DNA of 64,000 bases from Microvirga sp. 17 mud 1-3. Its GTDB lineage: Bacteria > Pseudomonadota > Alphaproteobacteria > Rhizobiales > Beijerinckiaceae. The stretch is taken from positions 3,038,001 through 3,102,000 of the forward strand of contig NZ_CP029481.1 in NCBI RefSeq assembly GCF_003151255.1, written 5' to 3'. Position 1 is the first letter of the stretch, and each line of letters begins with the position of its first letter. Positions 9,401 to 18,120 of this stretch are shown here, piece after piece. Made by a program: the position numbers and the translations under genes. The notes under the pieces were generated by a model, which saw only the letters and a program-made list of their open reading frames with translations, was not told the origin of the DNA and searched no databases.

Positions 9401-11747
9401 AAGTGTTGCGACCAGTCGCCTTGTGCCAGGACTGGCCGCCGTCGGTGGACACCTCGACGCCGGCCACGACGCCACCCACATCGGCAGCCGTACCGCTGAT
9501 CGTGATCTTCTGGCCTTCGTAGATATTGGACGTCCCGTTCGGGAAGGTCAGGCTCGCGGTGGGCGCGGTATGGTCGGTCGATGCGGATGCGAGAACCAGG
9601 CTCGCCTGGAGGGTCTGCGGCTGGATGCCCATATCGGCGAACAGGTTCACCATCGCCTGCTGGACATTGGGATCGACCGGCGTCGCCTCGACCGAGTTCT
9701 GATCGTCGAGGCCCCAGGACCAATAGACTGTGCCGGCGCCGAAGACGAGCGCGCCGCTCTCAGCCCGGTAAAGGGTCAGGCTGTGCGTCGCCGTGCCGGG
9801 CCCGACCGTCGATCCGTAATCCTGAAGCAGCGTGTTCACGTTGACGGTCGACAGGGACATGTTGATGAGCCCGGCCGGCCGGAAGCCGTTATCGACGTCG
9901 GAATCCCATTCGTAGCCGAGCAGATTCTGGACGAGCGAGCCCGTTTGGCCCGGCTGCAGATTGGCGATGTCCGTGTTCCGCCAGAACCGCAGCTTCGACA
10001 TCTCGTAGGGAATCGTGATCGTGTCCTTGCGGTAGGAATCCACCATGAACATGGTGCCGGTCAGGGAGTTTTCGGGCTCCTGTCCCGGATCGGCGAAGCG
10101 TGGGTCGCGCCAGGTTCCGGTGCCGGTACTGGACGGGTCGATATCGGCATGCGCGAGGCTCTCCTTGTAGGTAACGAGCGTCCGGTATGGCGTTCCGTTT
10201 CCGTCGATGCTGTTTTCCCAGCGGATCTTCCAATAGGCCTCGTTGCCGCTCCAGAACGCGAGATTGACGCCGGCATCCCTCGCCGCCTCGACATTCGCGC
10301 GCTGCTCGGCCGACCAATACTCGTCATGGCCCACCGATAGGAACGCCTTGCTGTTGAGAAGCTGTGCTCCATCCCGGGCCGAATCCACGCCCGAGATGTA
10401 GTTGATGTCGTAGCCGTTCCGCTCCAGCCAGCGGATCGCCGGATACTCGGCCCCGAAGATGAAGTCCCAGGGCCCGCCGCGAGGGCTCGTTTCCGTAATG
10501 AACGGCCGGTTGTAGCTCACCTTATAGGCGCGGCCGATGGCCGTCAGGCCACAGCTGCAGTTCGGCGGCACGTAGGAGATCATATCCTCGGGATTGAGGG
10601 GAACGTCACCGTAATACAGGCTCGCGCCGCCCCAGGCGTTGTAGGCCTGCCAGGTCGTATCCGAGGTCTGGAACGTGATGTCGCTCTTGTCCTGATCATT
10701 GCGGACGATGAACGGGATCATGTTCTCGCCCGGCGTGCCGTCTTCGCGCACGAGCTTGGCGAAGTAGACGCCCGATACTGCGTCCGCTGGGACTTGCCAG
10801 CTCGCAGACACGTTCCAGTTGCCGCAATCGATGAGGCCGGTGGAATAATCGACGATGGGGTGCGGCTGAACCTGGGCGGTCGTCAGGTTCTTCTCGATGG
10901 AATCGACCTTGCGGGCACCGGCGCCGCCATAATAGCCGATCCGATAGATATCGAGGCGGTACTTGGTCGAATCCGTCGCGATCTTGAAATCGATCGTGGT
11001 GCCGTGATTGACGCTGATATCAGTGGCGAAGCCCTGGATGTTGTTGTCGCCTACGCCGTTCTTCAGCCCCCATTCGCTTTCGGGATTACCGCGTTTCTGG
11101 TTCTCGAGCACGATGGCATTGCTGGTCGAGCTCGGCGCTGCGAGCGTCGCCGGTCCCGCGGCGTCCGTGAGCGTCTGACTCGCCGAGGGCGTGCTTCCCA
11201 GGCTGGCGGTTGGAGCGGATGCGGCCGACAGGGGCGAGGTCGATTCCGAGCCCGTGACAGGCGGCGTGTCCGGGCCGGTGCCGGTCCCGGGCGTCGATGT
11301 GGGTGTACCGGACGGCGACGCGGCGGGCGGCTGCGACACCACCGTGACGGGCTCCGATGTCCGAATGGACATCGTCTGGAAGGGCATGAACGGCGTGGTC
11401 TGAAGTGCGTCGGGCGAGAGTCCGATCCGTTCGGTCGGGGCAGGCGACGCGGTCGGCGTCGTCATTGGATCGAGGTGGCTTGCAGGCTTCTCGGTCGCGA
11501 AAGCCTGCCCGGCGGGTCCGGACGCCTCCTGCGGTGCCTCTGCGCCTCCGGAGGCCGGCGCGGGAGGTGGTCCCGCCAGGACGCCGGGGCTGGCGGATCC
11601 CGTCATCGAAGGGGCCTGTCCCGAGCGAAGCGGGTCCCCCGTATCATTCGTCTCGGGGTCGAGCCCCAACCTGTCCTGTGCGCCGGAACCGAGAAAGCGC
11701 AAACGCCTCAGCATGTTGAGGATCAGCTGGTCATCCGTCACGCGCAT
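6474..11747 (-). CDS. Large protein with N,N-dimethylformamidase-like domain, Ig domain and DUF4082/cadherin-like repeats
   Basis: The product has 1757 residues. After a short N-terminus there is a Pro/Ser/Thr-rich, probably disordered region (about 20-210). Next comes a domain like the large subunit of N,N-dimethylformamidase (about 216-700, with GHDEYWSAEQR and AFWSGNEAYWKIRWE), then a bacterial Ig-like domain (about 727-819). Four DUF4082 modules (SVELGMKF, GWQTAYFSNPI, YHSNGHYA) alternate with three cadherin-like modules (NDTDPNGDTLTITGV, FTYTISDGRGGTAS). I chose the ATG at 11747 because GGGAG lies about eight bases upstream; an earlier start at 11909 has no such site. There is no signal peptide, RTX repeat or obvious export signal, yet the modules are typical of surface or secreted proteins. 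Whether the enzyme-like domain is active is unknown. Confidence 0.88.
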   Translation of the reverse strand: MRVTDDQLILNMLRRLRFLGSGAQDRLGLDPETNDTGDPLRSGQAPSMTGSASPGVLAGPPPAPASGGAEAPQEASGPAGQAFATEKPASHLDPMTTPTASPAPTERIGLSPDALQTTPFMPFQTMSIRTSEPVTVVSQPPAASPSGTPTSTPGTGTGPDTPPVTGSESTSPLSAASAPTASLGSTPSASQTLTDAAGPATLAAPSSTSNAIVLENQKRGNPESEWGLKNGVGDNNIQGFATDISVNHGTTIDFKIATDSTKYRLDIYRIGYYGGAGARKVDSIEKNLTTAQVQPHPIVDYSTGLIDCGNWNVSASWQVPADAVSGVYFAKLVREDGTPGENMIPFIVRNDQDKSDITFQTSDTTWQAYNAWGGASLYYGDVPLNPEDMISYVPPNCSCGLTAIGRAYKVSYNRPFITETSPRGGPWDFIFGAEYPAIRWLERNGYDINYISGVDSARDGAQLLNSKAFLSVGHDEYWSAEQRANVEAARDAGVNLAFWSGNEAYWKIRWENSIDGNGTPYRTLVTYKESLAHADIDPSSTGTGTWRDPRFADPGQEPENSLTGTMFMVDSYRKDTITIPYEMSKLRFWRNTDIANLQPGQTGSLVQNLLGYEWDSDVDNGFRPAGLINMSLSTVNVNTLLQDYGSTVGPGTATHSLTLYRAESGALVFGAGTVYWSWGLDDQNSVEATPVDPNVQQAMVNLFADMGIQPQTLQASLVLASASTDHTAPTASLTFPNGTSNIYEGQKITISGTAADVGGVVAGVEVSTDGGQSWHKATGRNTWTYTWNTQDSGTYQVLARAVDDSLNLGTPTAPVNISVKPALTDSFFNFADTPSTLFNIDARSVELGMKFTSSTAGKITGIRFYKPAQILGDRVAHLWTGDGTLLATATFDDMSYSGWQTATFETPITIAPGTTYVASYHTRYYSSTSNYFTTPITAGPLTAPIGASVFAYGDGTLFPNSNGGNANYWVDVIFDAGPQQPPVANADSGFTTARNNVLTIPAASLLGNDTDPNGDTLTITGVSNAAHGSVTYNAQNKTVTFTPTTDYTGAASFTYTISDGRGGTASANVSLSVVDQSALPVSLFSPSVTPTNTSSTDSKSVELGMKFQASVSGTVSGIKFYKGTGDIGSHEGRLWTSTGTLLGTVTFANESASGWQTAYFSNPIALNQNETYVVSYHSNGHYASTPNYFTAPVTNGPLTAPAGNNGVFAYGTSAQFPTNSYGSANYFVDVLFNATPTANQPPVANADSGFTTTRDNALTLAATSLLSNDTDPNGDTLTITGVGNATHGSVAYNAQNKTVTFTPTAGYMGAASFTYTISDGRGGTASANVSLSVLDSGSAPISVLPSSLTPNVASNNDSNSVELGMKFQASVSGTVSGVKFYKGTGDTGSHEGRLWTSTGTLLGTVTFSNESASGWQTAYFSNPIALNANETYVVSYHSNGHYASTSGYFTAPVTNGPLTAPAGNNGVFAYGASALFPTNSYGSANYFVDVLFNPTPTANQPPVANADSGFTTARNNVLTIQAASLLGNDTDSNGDTLTITGVSNPAHGSVVYNAQNKTVSFTPTTDYTGAASFTYTISDGQGGTASANVSLSVLAPTSMPVSLFSPSTTPETTSSFDSKPVELGMRFQSSAAGTVSGVKFYKGTSDTGTHEGRLWTSTGTLLGTVAFSNESASGWQTAYFSNPITINPNETYVVSYHSNGHYAATSNGFASAVTNGPLTASAGNNGVYAYGSTSLFPTSSYNATNYFVDVVFNPLTA
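6480..8820 (-). repeat. Three 780-bp tandem coding repeats inside the DUF4082 gene
   Basis: The string GCCGCTGTCGGCATTCGCGA occurs at 7221, 8001 and 8781, an exact period of 780 bases (260 codons). Each unit codes for one cadherin-like module plus one DUF4082 module, and long stretches are nearly identical between units. The first DUF4082 module (about 8830-9280) lies outside the array and is clearly more diverged. Confidence 0.93.
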
Positions 11748-11979
11748 GGCCGTCTCTCCCGCGAATCCAGACAGGCGGCGAGCGCGGAACACGTTCGCCT
11801 CGGCCGAGGATATTCGGCATTTTCCCGTCCCAGCAGGCGCGCAATGGTAGACCACACTTCGGGATAGGGTCAGCACGCAGGGAGCGACGGCGCGCTCCTT
11901 CGTGGCCATTCATAGCTCTTCCGGATATTCGCGCCCTGCGGGAAAGGGCCTTAGAGGCCCGTGCACGCGCCGCGGCGGA

Positions 11980-12492
11980 TCACTGAAGCGGAGGGCGAGA
12001 GCCCGAAGCTCCTCCCCGCGCGACCTGGAGGGGGACGCGTTCCTCGGCGGACAGCACGCCGTCGTGATTCTCGTCGAACTTGTCCCAGGTGGCGCCGGCG
12101 ACCTGCCCCATTCTCTGTACTGGGATCCGTGGGACGGACCGGCTCCCGAGCTTGCGAGGCGTGTAGTAAGCCTTCAGGTAGGGCGTCCTTAGATAATACC
12201 GGATCTGCGCAACGCGGGGATCGCCCTGCGCCAGTCCCCTGGCATCCGCTTCCGTCAGCACGCCGTCCTGGCCGGCGGCACTGCGAGCGAATGCGATGGT
12301 GGCGGCCACATATTGCTTCCGGTCCCGCGCCCCGAGAAGCGCATTTCGGGCAGCCGGAGGCAGCGCCTGCGCCACCTGCTCGCGAGAGGCGTCCTTGAGG
12401 GAGGTCGGCTTGCCGGCCGTCTCTCTGGCCGAAACCTGGAGTGGCACCGCGGCCGCCAGGGCGGCAAGAAGGCACAGGCGGCAGACGATCAT
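11980..12492 (-). CDS. Exported EF-hand protein
   Basis: The protein has 170 residues. It begins with a signal peptide (MIVCRLCLLAALAAAVPLQVSA), and the C-terminal half holds a canonical EF-hand loop DENHDGVLSAEE; a weaker second loop may be AAGQDGVLTEAD. Together these suggest a periplasmic or secreted calcium-binding protein of unknown role. I chose the ATG at 12492 because GGAGGAG sits just upstream. The gene follows the SRAP gene in the same direction after an 87-base gap, and points towards the large DUF4082 gene. No enzymatic domain is visible. Confidence 0.8.
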   Translation of the reverse strand: MIVCRLCLLAALAAAVPLQVSARETAGKPTSLKDASREQVAQALPPAARNALLGARDRKQYVAATIAFARSAAGQDGVLTEADARGLAQGDPRVAQIRYYLRTPYLKAYYTPRKLGSRSVPRIPVQRMGQVAGATWDKFDENHDGVLSAEERVPLQVARGGASGSRPPLQ

Positions 12493-12579
12493 CGGGCTCT
12501 CCTCCACGGCAGTGCATACTCTTCACGAAACGGCATCAAACATGATCGCAGAGGCCGGGACAAGGCGATCAGGTCGGCC

Positions 12580-13329
12580 CTAGAACAGGCTTCCCTGCTC
12601 GTCCTCATCACTGGAGCGCGGTTTCGCGGCCTTGCGTTTCGCCACGACGGGCGCCGGCTCCGGCGCCGGAAGAGGCTCCTGAACGCCTGGATCGTCGTTC
12701 TCGACCTTGTTCACCCGACGGCTCACCGGAACCATGTCGAGCCACTCCTCCGGGCAGGGGCGAACGAGGCGCATGGCCCTGTCTGTCTGCTCGTCCCGCA
12801 CGTCGAGCCAGTCACCGATGGCGTCCTGTGACAGGATCACGGGCATCCGGTCGTGGATGGCCGAGAGCACCCCGTTGGCATCCGTGGTCACGATGGCGGC
12901 CGTGTCGATCTCGCCGCCGGCAGGGTCCGTGTAAGTCTCCCACAGGCCCGCCAGCGGCATCGGGCCGCGCTCCCGCAGCCGGATCAGGAACGGCGCCTTC
13001 TCGCGCCCGTGGCGCTGCCATTCGTAAAAGCCGTCCGCCAAGAAGATGCAGCGCCGCCGCTTCAGGGCCGCCTTGAAGGTGGGTTTGGTCTCGAGCGTCT
13101 CGCCCCGGGCATTGATGACGAGAGGGAACTCCTTCGGGTCCTTGGCCCAGGAGGGCAGGAAGCCCCAGCGGACGAGCCTGAAATGGCGCTCTCCGCGCTC
13201 CTCCAGGACAACCGGCACCGGCTGCGTCGGGGCCACGTTGTAGCGCGGCGGAAAATTGGGCTGCTCAGGATAGCCGAAGATGGCGCGATAGGCCTCGGGC
13301 GGCAGGGTGATGGCATAGCGGCCGCACAT
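12580..13329 (-). CDS. SOS response-associated peptidase (SRAP, YedK/HMCES family)
   Basis: The 249-residue protein starts MCGRYAITLPPEAY. The initiator Met is removed in this family, so Cys2 becomes the catalytic residue that forms a thiazolidine crosslink with abasic sites in single-stranded DNA. Other family marks are NARGETLETKPTF, the GFYEWQ glutamate and the histidine in SAIHDRMPVIL. The tail is Pro/Ala/Lys-rich. An upstream in-frame start at 13371 would bury Cys2 and is rejected. The gene begins ten bases after corA ends and probably shares its transcript; no LexA box was recognised. Confidence 0.93.
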   Translation of the reverse strand: MCGRYAITLPPEAYRAIFGYPEQPNFPPRYNVAPTQPVPVVLEERGERHFRLVRWGFLPSWAKDPKEFPLVINARGETLETKPTFKAALKRRRCIFLADGFYEWQRHGREKAPFLIRLRERGPMPLAGLWETYTDPAGGEIDTAAIVTTDANGVLSAIHDRMPVILSQDAIGDWLDVRDEQTDRAMRLVRPCPEEWLDMVPVSRRVNKVENDDPGVQEPLPAPEPAPVVAKRKAAKPRSSDEDEQGSLF

Positions 13330-13339
13330 GGGAATGTCC

Positions 13340-14329
13340 TCAGAGCCAGCGTTTCCAGCGGAAGAACACATAAGGCAGGATCGCCGCGACGACGATCAGG
13401 ATGATGGCCAGCGGATAGCCGAACTCCCAATGCAGTTCCGGCATGATCTGGAAGTTCATGCCGTAGATCGACGCCACCAGGGTCGGGGGCAGGAAGATCA
13501 CGGAGACCACCGAGAACAGCTTGATGATGTCGTTCTGCTCGATGGTGACGAGGCCCAGGGTGGCATCGAGCAGGAACTGCAGCTTGTTGGACAGGAAGGT
13601 GGCATGTTCCTCGATGGATTGCACGTCGCGGATGGCGGTGCGCCATTCCGCCTGAAAATCCTTGGATTTCTGGGGACGCGGCATGCTGGCCGAGAGGAAG
13701 AGCAGGAGCCGCTCGACCGTGACCATGCTCTCGCGGACGTTCGAGATGATGTCGCCCTTGCGCCCGATGGACTTGAGGGCGGCCCGAAAGCTCGCCGCCC
13801 GGCGCGAGCCCATCCGCTCGTTCTCGAAGATGGACTGCGACAGCCGGTCGATCCGCGATCCGATCTGCGCCAGGATCTCGGCCGCCCGGTCGATGACGGC
13901 CTCGATCAGTCCGTCGAGGACGGCTTCCGGCTGCGGGCGGCAGCCCCCCGGCTTGATGGCCCGGGCCGCGAACATCGCGAAGGACCGCGGCTCCCCGTAG
14001 CGGACCGTCACAAGGGCCCGCTCCGTCAGGATGAACGAGACGTCGATGAGCTTAGGCGTCTCGCTGTCGGAATTGCAAAGGACCCGCGCGGTCATGTAGC
14101 GGGCGTTGTTCTCGCGATAGAGGATTTCGGAGGGCTCGATATCGGCCATCTCCTCCCGGGTCGGGATTTCGATCGCGAGATGCTGCTCCACGAGCCGGTC
14201 CTCGTCCCGGGTCGGCTCGATCAGGTCGATCCACAGGGCATCGTCCGGAATGATCTCTCCGGGCCGGAGAATGTGCCGCTCCAGGGATTCCGTCTTCGAC
14301 ACGTCGGCCGGCCTGTGGACGATGATCAT
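13340..14329 (-). CDS. corA: CorA-family magnesium/cobalt transporter
   Basis: The 329-residue protein has a long cytoplasmic N-terminal domain rich in charged helices. At the C-terminus there are two transmembrane helices (about 265-285 and 303-322), with the pore signature GMN in IYGMNFQIMPELHWEFGYP and the basic end RWKRWL. CorA works as a homopentameric channel for Mg2+ (also Co2+ or Ni2+) in the inner membrane. Relatives of the ZntB subgroup differ mainly in the loop, so the transported ion is not certain. The gene leads a short run followed by the SRAP gene. Confidence 0.93.
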   Translation of the reverse strand: MIIVHRPADVSKTESLERHILRPGEIIPDDALWIDLIEPTRDEDRLVEQHLAIEIPTREEMADIEPSEILYRENNARYMTARVLCNSDSETPKLIDVSFILTERALVTVRYGEPRSFAMFAARAIKPGGCRPQPEAVLDGLIEAVIDRAAEILAQIGSRIDRLSQSIFENERMGSRRAASFRAALKSIGRKGDIISNVRESMVTVERLLLFLSASMPRPQKSKDFQAEWRTAIRDVQSIEEHATFLSNKLQFLLDATLGLVTIEQNDIIKLFSVVSVIFLPPTLVASIYGMNFQIMPELHWEFGYPLAIILIVVAAILPYVFFRWKRWL

Positions 14330-14406
14330 ACCCGTCTCCGTCTTGTTTCATGGAGCATTACCGGGTTTTCATGACGGGCGCGAGGGCAGCCGGACATGCC
14401 CTATCG

Positions 14407-15237
14407 TCAGGCCCCGTCCGGAACGAAGAAGTCCGGCATGAGGGGCTTAGCCGGGTCGACCCGGTACTTCTCGAAATCCGTGACGCCCTCCCCTTTCAGG
14501 AAGGTATCGTCGATGAGGAAATGGCCCGAGAAGGTCCGTGACGGCTTCAGGAAGACCGCATGGGCCGCATCGGCCAGGATCTCAGGGGTCCGGCTCGCCT
14601 GCACGATCTCCTCACCGCCCAGGAGGTTGCGCACGGCGCTCGTCGCGATGGTGGTGCGCGGCCAGAGCGCGTTCACGGCAATCCCCTTCTCACGCAGTTC
14701 CCCGGCGAGGCCCAGCACGCACAGGCTCATGCCATATTTGGCGAGCGAATAGGCGAGATGGGGTGCGAACCACTTTTCCTTCATGTCGAGGGGCGGCGAC
14801 AGCATGAGGATGTGCGGGTTCTCGGCCTTCTCAAGGTGCGGGATTGCATATTTCGACACCATGAAGGTGCCGCGCGTATTGACCTGATGCATCAGGTCGA
14901 AGCGCTTCATCTCGGTCTGCAGCGTGCGCGTCAGGCTGATGGCGCTGGCATTGTTGACCACGATGTCGAGGCCGCCGAAGGTCTCGACCGTGCGGGCGAC
15001 GGCCTCCTTCACGGCTTCCTCGTCCCGCACGTCGACCGTCAGGGGCAGCGCCTTTCCGCCAGCCTTCTCGATTTCCTCGGCAGCCGTGAAGATGGTGCCG
15101 GGCAGCTTCGGGTGCGGCTCGGCGGTCTTCGCCGCAATGGCCACGTTGGCGCCGTCCCGCGCGGCGCGCAGGCCGATGGCGAGGCCGATGCCGCGGGAGG
15201 CGCCGGTGATGAAGAGCGTCTTGCCTTTGAGACTCAT
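14407..15237 (-). CDS. SDR family oxidoreductase (HSDL2-like)
   Basis: The 276-residue short-chain dehydrogenase/reductase has the cofactor motif TGASRGIG at about 11-18, NNAS at about 97-100 and the catalytic pair in AYSLAKYGM (Tyr and Lys four apart). The catalytic serine position is LMLSPPLDM. The long C-terminal region, with GHFLIDDTFLKGEGV, matches the hydroxysteroid dehydrogenase-like-2 subgroup rather than fatty-acid FabG enzymes. The substrate is unknown. The gene starts 15 bases after the end of an acyl-CoA dehydrogenase gene, which suggests a shared transcript and perhaps a role in acyl or terpenoid breakdown. Confidence 0.88.
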   Translation of the reverse strand: MSLKGKTLFITGASRGIGLAIGLRAARDGANVAIAAKTAEPHPKLPGTIFTAAEEIEKAGGKALPLTVDVRDEEAVKEAVARTVETFGGLDIVVNNASAISLTRTLQTEMKRFDLMHQVNTRGTFMVSKYAIPHLEKAENPHILMLSPPLDMKEKWFAPHLAYSLAKYGMSLCVLGLAGELREKGIAVNALWPRTTIATSAVRNLLGGEEIVQASRTPEILADAAHAVFLKPSRTFSGHFLIDDTFLKGEGVTDFEKYRVDPAKPLMPDFFVPDGA

Positions 15238-15252
15238 GAGATCGATCCCGGA

Positions 15253-17034
15253 TCAGCCTGCGAGGACCGCAGGAGCATCGTGCAGGAAGCCGGCGCCGCC
15301 GAGAACCGTGTCCTCGAGCCCTTTCGCGCCGACCGCGATGTTCTCGGCGAAGAAGCGGCATAGGGCGATGCGGCCCGCATGGGCCGGATCGGTATCGCCT
15401 TCGCCGATCATCCGGTTGGCCGCAAGAGCCGCCTCGGCCAGGGCCGCGCCGCCCTGGGCCAGGGCAAAAAGGCGCAGGTAAGGCGTCGCGCCCGCGAGTG
15501 CCTCGGCGGGCGCGTTCGCCAGGACGAGCTTGAGGAGATGGCCGGTCGCCCGGTCGAGGCACTCGACGGCATCGCGCAGGCGCGGCGCGGTGTTGCCGAA
15601 AAGGGGCGTGCCCTCGCGCACGATGCGGGCGACGACGGCCCGCATGGCGGCGATCTGCGCCCGGACCGTATCGCCACCCGAGAGCGGGAGCTTGCGCATG
15701 ACGAGGTCGATGGCCTGAATGCCGTTGGTGCCTTCATAAATCGGCGCGATGCGCGCGTCGCGCAGGTGCTGGGCCGCGCCGGTCTCCTCGATATAGCCCA
15801 TGCCCCCATGAACCTGGACGCCCAGGGACGCGACCTCGACCCCAATGTCGGTCGAAAAGGCTTTCGCCACAGGCGTCAGGAGCGAGGCCTGCTCCTGCGC
15901 CCTGCGTCGTGCCGCCTCGTCCCGGGCGAGATGGGCCCGGTCGAGGGCCCCGGCGGTCATGTAGCAGATCGCCCGTGACGCAGCGGTGAGCGCCTTCATG
16001 GTGAGGAGGTTGCGCTGCACGTCCGGGTGCTCGACGATGGGGCTCATCCCGTCACCGGCATGGCCCGGCGCGCGGCCCTGGCGGCGCTCCTTCGCGTAAG
16101 CGAGAGCCTGCTGGTAAGCGCGCTCCGCGATGGCGACACCCTGGAGGCCCACCGCAAGACGGGCATTGTTCATCATCGTGAACATGCAGGCGAGGCCGCG
16201 GTTCTCCTCGCCTACGAGCCAGCCGATGGCGCCCTCGTGATCGCCGAACGCCATGGTGCAGGTGGGCGAGCCATGGATGCCGAGCTTATGCTCGATGCCG
16301 GCGCAGCGCAGGTCGTTGCGGGTGCCGTCGGGGAGAACCTTCGGGACCAGGAAGAGCGAGATGCCCCGAGTCCCGGCCGGTGCATCGGGCAGGCGGGCGA
16401 GGACAAGATGGACAATGTTGTCCGTCAGGTCGTGCTCGCCGTAGGTGATGAAGATCTTCTGGCCACGGATGCGGTAGGTGCCGTCACCGACAGGTTCGGC
16501 GCGGGAGCGGAGCGCCGCGAGGTCCGAGCCGGCCTGGGGCTCCGTGAGGTTCATGGTCGCCGTCCACTCGCCGGAGACGAGCTTCGCGAGATAGCGCTCG
16601 CGCAACGCATCGGTTCCGTGGGAGATCAGGGCCTCGATCGCGCCCATGGTGAGGACCGGCCCGATGCCGAACGCCATGGAGGCGGAGTTCCACATCTCGA
16701 CGCAGGCGGAGTTGAGCAGGATCGGAAGACCCTGGCCGCCGAAATCCACCGGTCCGGGCAAGGCGTTCCAGCCCGCCTCCGTCCAGGCCCGGTAGGCCTC
16801 CTTCCAGCCCGGCGCCGTGATCACCTCCCCGTCCTTCAGGGTCACGCCGTGACGGTCTCCCTCGCGGTTGAGGGGGGCGATCACGTCAGCGGCGAAACGG
16901 CCCGCCTCCTCCAGGATGGTCTGCGCCAGATCGTCCGAGAGGTCGCCATAGAGCCCCTCCCCCAGGGCCCGGTCGAAACCCGCCACATGGCGCATCGTGA
17001 AGGCGATATCTGAGACCGGGGCGCGGTAGGTCAT
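15253..17034 (-). CDS. Acyl-CoA dehydrogenase
   Basis: The 593-residue FAD enzyme oxidises acyl-CoA to trans-2-enoyl-CoA and passes electrons to ETF. Visible marks are MNLTEPQAGSDLAALR, KIFITYGEHDLTDNI, and the late region GVQVHGGMGYIEETGAAQHLRDARIAPIYEGTNG (quoted in parts: VHGGMGYIEE and PIYEGTNGIQ). The length and the extra C-terminal helical domain fit the subgroup of ~590-residue acyl-CoA dehydrogenases (AcdA/DmdC-like). I chose the ATG at 17034 because AAAGGAA lies upstream and family members begin near here; the open frame continues further upstream without homology. Chain-length preference is unknown. Confidence 0.93.
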   Translation of the reverse strand: MTYRAPVSDIAFTMRHVAGFDRALGEGLYGDLSDDLAQTILEEAGRFAADVIAPLNREGDRHGVTLKDGEVITAPGWKEAYRAWTEAGWNALPGPVDFGGQGLPILLNSACVEMWNSASMAFGIGPVLTMGAIEALISHGTDALRERYLAKLVSGEWTATMNLTEPQAGSDLAALRSRAEPVGDGTYRIRGQKIFITYGEHDLTDNIVHLVLARLPDAPAGTRGISLFLVPKVLPDGTRNDLRCAGIEHKLGIHGSPTCTMAFGDHEGAIGWLVGEENRGLACMFTMMNNARLAVGLQGVAIAERAYQQALAYAKERRQGRAPGHAGDGMSPIVEHPDVQRNLLTMKALTAASRAICYMTAGALDRAHLARDEAARRRAQEQASLLTPVAKAFSTDIGVEVASLGVQVHGGMGYIEETGAAQHLRDARIAPIYEGTNGIQAIDLVMRKLPLSGGDTVRAQIAAMRAVVARIVREGTPLFGNTAPRLRDAVECLDRATGHLLKLVLANAPAEALAGATPYLRLFALAQGGAALAEAALAANRMIGEGDTDPAHAGRIALCRFFAENIAVGAKGLEDTVLGGAGFLHDAPAVLAG

Positions 17035-17123
17035 CGCGTTTCCTTTCGGAAGAAGGCTTTTGATGTTGACGCATATCGCCACGCCATTAAACCCGCCCGG
17101 CGAGCGAAAAGGATAGTTTAGAC

Positions 17124-18110
17124 GTGAACGATCGCGGGTCAATGGTGACGCAGCGCCTTGCGGCGGACGAAGCCGGCCTCGCCCGTGCGGCCGAAATCCT
17201 GCGCGACGGCGGGCTGGTGGCGTTCCCGACCGAAACCGTCTACGGCCTTGGCGCCGACGCAACCCGCGCGGAAGCGGTCGCCGGGATCTATGCGGCCAAG
17301 GAGCGCCCGCGCTTCAACCCCCTGATCGCTCATGTAGACGGCCTGCCGGCCGCGCTCTCGCAAGGGATTTTCAACGCGACGGCCCGACACCTGGCGGAAG
17401 CCTTCTGGCCCGGCCCGCTGACCCTTGTGGTCCCGGTCGCGCCGGGCTGCACGGTCAGCGACCTGGCCCGGGCCGGGCTCGACAGCGTCGGGCTGCGGGT
17501 CCCGTCGCATCCTGTCGCCCGGGCGCTGCTTACTGCTGTGGGACGCCCGGTCGCGGCGCCCTCAGCCAACCGCTCGGGACGGGTGAGCCCGACGGCGGCC
17601 GATCATGTGCTGGGGGATCTCGACGGGCGCATCGCCGCAGTGCTCGACGGGGGCGAGACCCAGGTCGGCGTGGAATCGACCATCGTGTCGTGCCTCGAGG
17701 ACAAGCCCCGCCTGCTCCGTCCGGGCGGCGTGCCGCGGGAGGCCATCGAGGCGGCAATTGGAATGAAGCTGGAGGCCAAGCCCACGGCGGGCGACGGGCC
17801 GCTGGCCCCAGGAATGCTCGCCTCCCACTACGCGCCGCGGGCGCAGGTGCGCCTCGACGCGGAGGAGATCCAGCCCGGAGAGGCGGCCCTCCTGTTTGGC
17901 CCCGCGCAGCCGCGCGGCATCGGGAATGCGCTCGCGATACGCAACCTGAGCGAAACGGGCGACCTCGCCGAGGCCGCCACGCATCTCTTCTCGTTCCTCC
18001 GCCAGCTCGACGCCTCGGGTGCACAGGCCATCGCGGTGGCGCCGATCCCCGAAGCGGGGCTGGGCGAGGCGATCAACGACCGTCTCGCCCGGGCGGCTGC
18101 GGAGAGGTAA
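17124..18110 (+). CDS. L-threonylcarbamoyladenylate synthase (Sua5/YwlC type)
   Basis: The enzyme makes threonylcarbamoyl-AMP from threonine, bicarbonate and ATP for t6A37 modification of ANN-reading tRNAs. The YrdC domain (about 8-200) shows FPTETVYGLGADA, the KxR pair in AAKERPRFNPLIAHV and APSANRSGRVSPT. A C-terminal Sua5 domain (about 220-325, starting APGMLASHYAP) makes it the long form of 328 residues rather than the short TsaC. The annotated start is GTG at 17124; an ATG at 17142 is possible. It is divergent from the acyl-CoA dehydrogenase, with 89 bases between them. Confidence 0.95.
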   Translation: MNDRGSMVTQRLAADEAGLARAAEILRDGGLVAFPTETVYGLGADATRAEAVAGIYAAKERPRFNPLIAHVDGLPAALSQGIFNATARHLAEAFWPGPLTLVVPVAPGCTVSDLARAGLDSVGLRVPSHPVARALLTAVGRPVAAPSANRSGRVSPTAADHVLGDLDGRIAAVLDGGETQVGVESTIVSCLEDKPRLLRPGGVPREAIEAAIGMKLEAKPTAGDGPLAPGMLASHYAPRAQVRLDAEEIQPGEAALLFGPAQPRGIGNALAIRNLSETGDLAEAATHLFSFLRQLDASGAQAIAVAPIPEAGLGEAINDRLARAAAER

Positions 18111-18120
18111 TCGGTCGCTC

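Noticed and set aside
12466..12579. Possible longer EF-hand protein start at 12507
   Set aside because: The start at 12492 has a strong ribosome binding site and begins directly with the signal peptide.
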